Part shown: piece by piece, positions 59,785-64,000 of the stretch
Numbering within the stretch: position 1 is the stretch's first letter
Layout of the letters: the number at the start of each line of letters is the position of its first letter
Origin: Winogradskyella immobilis
GTDB taxonomy: Bacteria > Bacteroidota > Bacteroidia > Flavobacteriales > Flavobacteriaceae
Direction of reading: 5' to 3'
Assembly: GCF_021887715.1 (NCBI RefSeq)
Contig: NZ_JAIQXX010000006.1
Location: 62,001 to 126,000, forward strand
DNA: 64,000 bases
Program-made: the position numbers and the translations under genes
The notes under the pieces: generated by a model
What the model was told of the DNA's origin: nothing
Databases searched by the model: none
The model's input: only the letters and a program-made list of their open reading frames with translations

Positions 59785-59884
59785 TTAACGAGAGTAATAA
59801 TTACCCTTATTGTTTAAACAAAGGTAAATTTTTAGTATATTTACCCTCGTTAAGACAACGCAAGTAATATTTACCCTTGTTTAA
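59785..59884. promoter_or_regulatory. operator array before the Fic gene
   Basis: A 13-15 nt motif of the form TTTACCCTTGTTTAA occurs about six times in alternating orientation: inverted 59785-59797, direct from 59801, inverted 59814-59828, direct 59840-59853, weak inverted 59856-59867, direct 59870-59884. The last copy abuts the ATG at 59886 and overlaps the ribosome-binding region. Copies at 59814 and 59870 agree at 14 of 15 bases. The layout suggests three palindromic operators and tight autoregulation. Confidence 0.65.
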
Positions 59885-59885
59885 A

Positions 59886-60971
59886 ATGGCGAAATTTAAT
59901 AGAAATACACCTTATAACAGCCTACCGCTATTACCACCTAAAACAACTTTAGAAACCACTAAAGTGTTACGCAAGACTATTGATGCCAGTAGAGCATTAG
60001 CACAACTTAATGGTATGCTTACCAATTTACCAAACCCAACATTGTTTTTAGATACTATTCATTTACAAGAGGCTAAAGCAAGTTCTGAAATAGAAAACAT
60101 AATAACTACTAATGACGATTTGTATAAATCTTTAGTAGCAGATAAAAAATTTGATAACCCAGCAACAAAAGAAGTTATAAGTTATAAGGAAGCCCTTTGG
60201 AATGGCTTACAGGAAATTGAAACACGTCCATTTATAAGTACAAACCTATGCGTTGAAATTGTACAAAGCATTAAAAAAAATACCGCAGGTATCAGAACAA
60301 CGCCTGGAACTGCTTTAAAAAATGCTAATGGCGAAACGATTTACACACCACCAACAGGTGAAGCTGTGATAAGAGAAAAGATGGCTAATCTTGAAACCTT
60401 TATAAATGGTGAAGATGCTGTAGACCCATTAATTAAAATGGCATTAATGCACTATCAATTTGAAGCGATACATCCTTTTAGTGATGGTAATGGTAGAACA
60501 GGACGTATTTTGTTATTACTCTATTTAAAACTTGAAAAATTATTAGATACTCCAGCTATCTATTTAAGTGAATATATCATTAAAAATAAGGCTGATTACT
60601 ATACTAAATTACGTGAAGTAACCGAAAATAACGATTGGGAAGGCTGGATACTCTATATGCTTGAAATGGTAGAATATACTGCAAACAAAGGATTGCAACG
60701 TTTAAAAGATGTTACCGATTTAATGGAACAAATGACCGAAGAAATTAGAGAGACTTTACCTAAAGTATATACTAAAGAATTGGTTGAAATACTATTTAGA
60801 TTACCTTATACGAAACGACAGTTTTTAATAGATGCCAAATTAGGTACACCAAAAACAGTTGGTAATTATTTAATGGAATTAGAAGAAGCTGGGTTTTTAA
60901 TTTCTGAAAAGGTTGGTAAAGAAAAACTATACCTCAATCACAGATTAATGACTGTGTTAGAAGCATCCTAA
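59886..60971 (+). CDS. Fic family protein, class II with self-inhibitory helix and C-terminal winged helix
   Basis: A 361-residue AMPylase-type protein. The catalytic HPFSDGNGRTGR motif is complete. The N-terminal inhibitory motif SSEIEN near residue 65 fits [S/T]xxxE[G/N], marking a class II (self-inhibited) Fic protein. Residues 290-361 resemble a winged helix (TKRQFLIDAKLGTPKTVGNYL ... LEEAGFLI), which could bind the operator repeats upstream. ATG 59886 is chosen over TTG 59877. Transfers AMP or another nucleotide to a target protein; the target is unknown. Confidence 0.93.
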   Translation: MAKFNRNTPYNSLPLLPPKTTLETTKVLRKTIDASRALAQLNGMLTNLPNPTLFLDTIHLQEAKASSEIENIITTNDDLYKSLVADKKFDNPATKEVISYKEALWNGLQEIETRPFISTNLCVEIVQSIKKNTAGIRTTPGTALKNANGETIYTPPTGEAVIREKMANLETFINGEDAVDPLIKMALMHYQFEAIHPFSDGNGRTGRILLLLYLKLEKLLDTPAIYLSEYIIKNKADYYTKLREVTENNDWEGWILYMLEMVEYTANKGLQRLKDVTDLMEQMTEEIRETLPKVYTKELVEILFRLPYTKRQFLIDAKLGTPKTVGNYLMELEEAGFLISEKVGKEKLYLNHRLMTVLEAS

Positions 60972-61261
60972 TTACTTGGTTAACGAAATGAAACATCAAC
61001 TAATTAATCTCAATCGTGTAACTAAATGATGATATTGATGTTCAATGTAAACTATAACAAACAATAAATACTACACATTAAACAAACAAAGATTTGAGGT
61101 AAGGAATACTTGGATATTTCGACTGCGCTCAATACAGGCTTTAACGATGATTTTGTGCAGTTGAATGAGGTAACGTCATTTCCTTTGAAGTTCCAATGTG
61201 AGCGTTGGATAAGCGGATATTTAGCTCGTGTCTTTTCTATTTTAAATTAATGTACTCGTGA

Positions 61262-61315
61262 ATATCCACAAGTTTAATTTTAGTTAAAATTTGTGCGGTT
61301 GCTGTGTGGATATTT
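61262..61315. repeat. inverted repeat 1 of three, after the Fic gene
   Basis: AATATCCACA (61262-61271) and TGTGGATATT (61306-61315) are perfect inverted copies. Within them, CACAA...TTAATTTT and TAAAATTTGTG form an inner pairing. First of three adjacent palindromic units filling the 645-nt gap between the Fic and GNAT genes; no ORF of note is seen in the gap. Confidence 0.6.
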
Positions 61316-61407
61316 TACATAATACCAGTTATAGCTACGAAAATATAAGAATACTGCGTTAGCAAACCCTTGAAAGGATTTTTGCTACTATAACTTGTAT
61401 TATGTAA
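61316..61407. repeat. inverted repeat 2 of three (20-bp arms)
   Basis: TTACATAATACCAGTTATAG (61316-61335) matches, inverted, CTATAACTTGTATTATGTAA (61388-61407) at 19 of 20 bases. The interior holds a second stem TAGCAAA (61361-61367) / TTTGCTA (61381-61387). It begins at the base after repeat 1 ends. Confidence 0.75.
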
Positions 61408-61420
61408 CATAGCTTGGGTG

Positions 61421-61535
61421 AGTTTAGGGTTTTATGATAGAATAATAACAGAATAGCTTATTGCAGTTTGGTTTGATTTTATGAAAACCAAAGCTGTAAT
61501 ATGCTATTACCTTAAAGACAAAAAAACGCTAAACT
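61421..61535. repeat. inverted repeat 3 of three (nested)
   Basis: Outer arms AGTTTAGGGTTTT (61421-61433) and AAAACGCTAAACT (61523-61535) pair at 12 of 13. Nested inside, a 23-24 nt arm starting AATAGCTTATTGCAG (61452-61474) pairs with one ending TGTAATATGCTATT (61485-61508), with three mismatches or gaps and a 10-nt loop. Confidence 0.72.
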
Positions 61536-61616
61536 TGTTAGGTGAGCGGAACAACACAAAAGACAGAGGATTTTGAGGTACGAAAAAACTGGGTTTTGGG
61601 TTGTGGGGACTTGTTA

Positions 61617-62228
61617 TTACTCTTTTGCCAATACAATTAAATCAAAAAACATAAGTCTTGTTGTAAGTTCAGCTTCAGAAGGTAATCCTGTAAACTCTTT
61701 TTCCTGTTCTTCTGTACTAAATAAAGGGATAAATTCATTTCTTGTATAATACTTCAGAGGACCAATTTCATTATAAGAATCAACTACAATAAATCTACAA
61801 CCTGTTTTATTAGCACCATCTATAAACCAAGATTTAATAAAATCCATTAATTGTTTACCAGTTCTTTCTTCTTCACCCTCAATATTTCTGTAATCTTTAT
61901 GAACACCTAACCTACCAATTAATACAGCAGGATAACTACGCATATGTTTTGGTCTTGGTATTTCTTTAATTACTTTCTTTTTTCTTGAATTTGGTAAATG
62001 AGTGGTTTTAATACTATCATTAGAAATAGTAAAAGCACAAACAATAATAGTAGGGTCTTCATCTAAAGTAAAACAATACGTCTTACCTAAAAGTTCAGAA
62101 GAATAATTATCTACATCATTTGTAAAAAAATCATTTAAATCTTGATGGTCGCAATCAAACGGATTACAACTATCTATTAATTCTTGATTATAAAGTTTAA
62201 GTGTGCAGTTATCAAGTAGAAAACCCAA
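61617..62228 (-). CDS. GNAT-family acetyltransferase, probable toxin of a TA-like module
   Basis: A 203-residue GNAT-fold protein. The strand-helix core VLIGRLGVHKDYR...RTGKQLMDFI replaces the acetyl-CoA loop; a late GCRFIVVDSYNEIGPLKYYTRNEF matches the usual beta5 and the Tyr that acts as general acid. The layout (N-terminal NPFDCDHQDLNDFF, then core) is that of GNAT toxins which acetylate aminoacyl-tRNA, here without the target shown. The start is TTG 62228, in the same reading frame as the upstream 51-residue gene and separated from its stop by 9 nt. Confidence 0.75.
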   Translation of the reverse strand: MGFLLDNCTLKLYNQELIDSCNPFDCDHQDLNDFFTNDVDNYSSELLGKTYCFTLDEDPTIIVCAFTISNDSIKTTHLPNSRKKKVIKEIPRPKHMRSYPAVLIGRLGVHKDYRNIEGEEERTGKQLMDFIKSWFIDGANKTGCRFIVVDSYNEIGPLKYYTRNEFIPLFSTEEQEKEFTGLPSEAELTTRLMFFDLIVLAKE

Positions 62229-62237
62229 AGCAACAAA

Positions 62238-62393
62238 TTATAATTTTGCTTTAGCTAAAATCTTTGATGCAATAGAAGATTGTTTAGAAAAATCAATAGA
62301 AGATTTCTTTGCAGAATTTTCAGCTACTTTAGAAGTAAAGTTAACTGCTGCCTTATCTTTTAATACTGGTATTGATTTAATTGCTATTGCCAT
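62238..62393 (-). CDS. 51-residue antitoxin-like protein upstream of the GNAT gene
   Basis: A short gene, ATG at 62393 to TAA at 62238-62240, 51 residues, starting MAIAIKSIPVLKDKAAVNF and continuing with repeated small basic stretches (SKVAENSAKKSSIDFSKQ) to AKAKL. It lies directly before the GNAT gene on the same strand and frame. I recall short proteins of the pattern IPVLxxxAAxxF paired with GNAT toxins in Bacteroidota; this fits. It is masked by a longer ORF on the opposite strand. Confidence 0.68.
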   Translation of the reverse strand: MAIAIKSIPVLKDKAAVNFTSKVAENSAKKSSIDFSKQSSIASKILAKAKL

Positions 62394-62410
62394 TATGCTT
62401 AAATATAGTG

Positions 62411-62442
62411 CAAAATTATATAATTTATTTGTTTTAAAACAA
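62411..62442 (-). promoter_or_regulatory. promoter and palindromic operator of the GNAT module
   Basis: On the - strand, TAATTTTG at 62411-62418 fits the -7 box and TTG at 62440-62442 the -33 element, with 21 nt between. A perfect palindrome GTTTTAAAAC (62431-62440) overlaps the -33 region and is a candidate operator for the small upstream protein. Confidence 0.5.
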
Positions 62443-62530
62443 TATTTATACCAAAAACTATATTAGTAACTTAATTAAGTTCTTTATTATAAGTATTATA
62501 ACGAGTTACTTTGTTACTTATTTTAAGTCT

Positions 62531-64000
62531 TTATTTAATAGTTTCTTTTAACACCTGGTATATCTTAACCATTGCCAAAGTATCTAACTCGCAATAGTCT
62601 AAAAGATTTTTTCTTGTTGCTTCTATATCTTCATTAAAATTTGGGTCTAAAACCATTCTGCCCCAAGTATCTAATGCCATAGTACCATTATTAACATCTA
62701 AATCTGAATAGCTTATATCTGGACATAAAACTGGCAATACTTTTTTAATGGAACTTGAACCGTGAAAACGATAGTCTATGTAGTCTTTTTTGAAAATCGT
62801 CTCTAAATCAAACGTATGCTCATTAATGTAAGTTAGATAATTGGTAAACTGTGGCAACCATTCTATTAAGTCTTTATTTCTTCCTATTTCAAAACTTGCG
62901 TGCCACGATACAAATGTTCCTGTGCTTCCTGTAAAGTCTTGCATTGCTTGTAACATACCTATTGGCATCTGCATTGTATCTAATAAATATTCAAAATGCG
63001 TTAGCGTATTGTCTTCTGTTAGTGTGTGAATAGATACTTGAAAGGTTAAATGTTTATGTGGACTTAAACCATCTAATCTTGGGATAGCACTTGCATAGGT
63101 TTCATAATCTATAAAATGTAATGGAAACTTTAATTTATCTAACTCTCTTTTGATATTAGACTGATTGATTATAGGTTGCTCTTGTTTTACAGATGCTACT
63201 TGGGTTTGCTGATTTACATTTAACTCAAAATCTAAAGGAATATCAATAATAGCTAATTGCTCATTATCTGCTAATAAACCTACTTTTTTTGCTGAAATAC
63301 GACCTATTTCATAAATACTATATTCTGGTATAGTTGTATTAAAATAGTTAAAAGCATCACAATGATTAGAACGTGTTTTATAGATACAAGAGCATTCTGT
63401 TTCATTAATAATTTCTTTATTAATAAAATTAGAACCTGCGTTTATTTGATTAACTACACTTGAATATATGCTGTCTACTGCTTCTGTAACCTCTGTAATT
63501 TCTAATAATTCATTGGCTACGATAGCACCTTGTTTAATATATTCTTTATTTAAATGAATAATAGAAACTTTAGAAACTACGTAACCACATTCTGTTAGTA
63601 CATATTTCTGAAAACAGGCATCTTCTATCTGTCTGTGCTTTCTATCTTTTTTTATTGAGGTAGATGATTTTACTTCATAGATATGCCACTTTCCATCTGT
63701 TAAACGTTCTAATATATCTATACGTGCAAATATGTCTTTAGTTGTATTGAATGATGGTTGAAAGTAAACACTATGCGCATTTGTTAATGCGTTTTGAGTT
63801 GCTGTAGGACTGCCATATTCTGGTAAGTCTAAACCATTTGGAAATAATTGTTTTGCATAGGCTTCAACCTCATAACCCTCTTTAATTAATTTCTCTGCAA
63901 ATAAAGAAAACTCACCTTTAGGATATATCTGTGGTTTATTTTTTAATAACCATATAGATTCAGGACAATCTAAATAATACTTAAAATCTGTTTTGGTGAG
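62531..64000 (-). CDS. DUF2779-type nuclease: Cas4-like domain plus DEDD-exonuclease-like domain (5' partial)
   Basis: The - strand frame is open from the window edge to a TAA at 62531, 489 visible residues; the first ATG inside the frame is only at 62974, which hides its true length. Visible residues: LTKTDFKYYLDCPESIWLL (1-19), the nuclease strand YEVKSSTS (Glu109, Lys111), cysteines 12, 203, 205 and 214 placed like the Fe-S ligands of Cas4, then a second domain with FIDYET (Asp298, Glu300) and YCELD (Asp473), the acidic set of a DEDD 3'-5' exonuclease. Probably only a few residues are missing at the start. No CRISPR array is in view. Confidence 0.85.
   Translation of the reverse strand, partial: LTKTDFKYYLDCPESIWLLKNKPQIYPKGEFSLFAEKLIKEGYEVEAYAKQLFPNGLDLPEYGSPTATQNALTNAHSVYFQPSFNTTKDIFARIDILERLTDGKWHIYEVKSSTSIKKDRKHRQIEDACFQKYVLTECGYVVSKVSIIHLNKEYIKQGAIVANELLEITEVTEAVDSIYSSVVNQINAGSNFINKEIINETECSCIYKTRSNHCDAFNYFNTTIPEYSIYEIGRISAKKVGLLADNEQLAIIDIPLDFELNVNQQTQVASVKQEQPIINQSNIKRELDKLKFPLHFIDYETYASAIPRLDGLSPHKHLTFQVSIHTLTEDNTLTHFEYLLDTMQMPIGMLQAMQDFTGSTGTFVSWHASFEIGRNKDLIEWLPQFTNYLTYINEHTFDLETIFKKDYIDYRFHGSSSIKKVLPVLCPDISYSDLDVNNGTMALDTWGRMVLDPNFNEDIEATRKNLLDYCELDTLAMVKIYQVLKETIK

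Noticed and set aside
61316..61560. Integron attC sites (GTTAGGT near 61537 fits GTTRRRY)
   Set aside because: No matching RYYYAAC partner in the right place, arms are longer than in attC, and no integron integrase is in view.
62203..62466. An 87-residue ORF on the + strand
   Set aside because: It lies opposite the 51-residue antitoxin-like gene and its promoter, has no ribosome-binding context, and its sequence shows no family features; the - strand gene explains the region better.
62531..62974. A 147-residue complete gene
   Set aside because: The frame continues without a stop for 342 further codons to the window edge with clear nuclease motifs, so this is only the C-terminal part.
58114..64000. 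A CRISPR array near the Cas4-like protein
   Set aside because: No regularly spaced direct repeats were found; the repeats present are inverted and irregular.

Overview
The window is AT-rich bacterial chromosome from the phylum Bacteroidota, very probably family Flavobacteriaceae. Evidence: -7 boxes of the Bacteroidota type (TAnnTTTG) before several genes, C-terminal type IX secretion (T9SS) tails on two exported enzymes, and family types usual in this group: fused 2-oxo acid dehydrogenase E1, ABC permease/M1 peptidase fusion, tricorn-like S41 peptidase, DUF2911 protein. The genus cannot be named from sequence alone.

Layout. 0-2.7 kb: a THUMP-like methyltransferase, then tRNA-Ser(GCT), tRNA-Pro(TGG) and tRNA-Arg(TCT) behind one promoter, and a small secreted protein bracketed by two nearly identical terminators. 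2.7-13.8 kb: rhomboid protease, LpxL-type acyltransferase, class V aminotransferase, glmM, ACP phosphodiesterase overlapping gamma-glutamyltransferase, and the giant tricorn-like peptidase. 13.8-22.3 kb: uvrA, a LOG-family protein, an exported T9SS nuclease-like protein and a catalytically degenerate M1-like protein joined to a predicted outer-membrane barrel. 22.4-30.2 kb: fused E1, an unusual methyltransferase, a LytS/LytTR two-component pair and a DinB protein. 30.2-43.1 kb: patatin, M1 aminopeptidase, recG, an ABC permease/M1 fusion with its ATPase, a DUF2911/TPR protein and a TlpA-like lipoprotein. 43.2-57.5 kb: pheT, PAP2 phosphatase, tpx, dgkA, ftsK, a LolA-like carrier, an LptF/G permease, a RibB-type protein with a degenerate cyclohydrolase half, a GH16 glycosidase, a DegT aminotransferase and a nitroreductase.

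From about 58.1 kb to the right edge the character changes: sparse genes, long structured intergenic DNA and systems typical of accessory or defence islands. These are a 62-aa and a 249-aa protein of unknown role, a class II Fic protein behind an array of operator-like repeats, a two-gene GNAT toxin/antitoxin-like module whose 51-aa first gene is easily missed, and a Cas4-like plus DEDD-type nuclease (DUF2779) cut by the window edge but open in one frame for 489 residues.

The strongest unusual observation is in recG. A 438-bp, exactly in-frame insertion carrying an intact DUF559 (PD-(D/E)XK) endonuclease domain sits between helicase motifs II and III. It is bounded at both ends by short palindromes that are imperfect inverted copies of each other, so it looks like a self-contained mobile palindrome/nuclease element living inside an essential-type repair gene without breaking its frame. 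A second cluster of interest is the run of three adjacent large inverted repeats between the Fic gene and the GNAT module.
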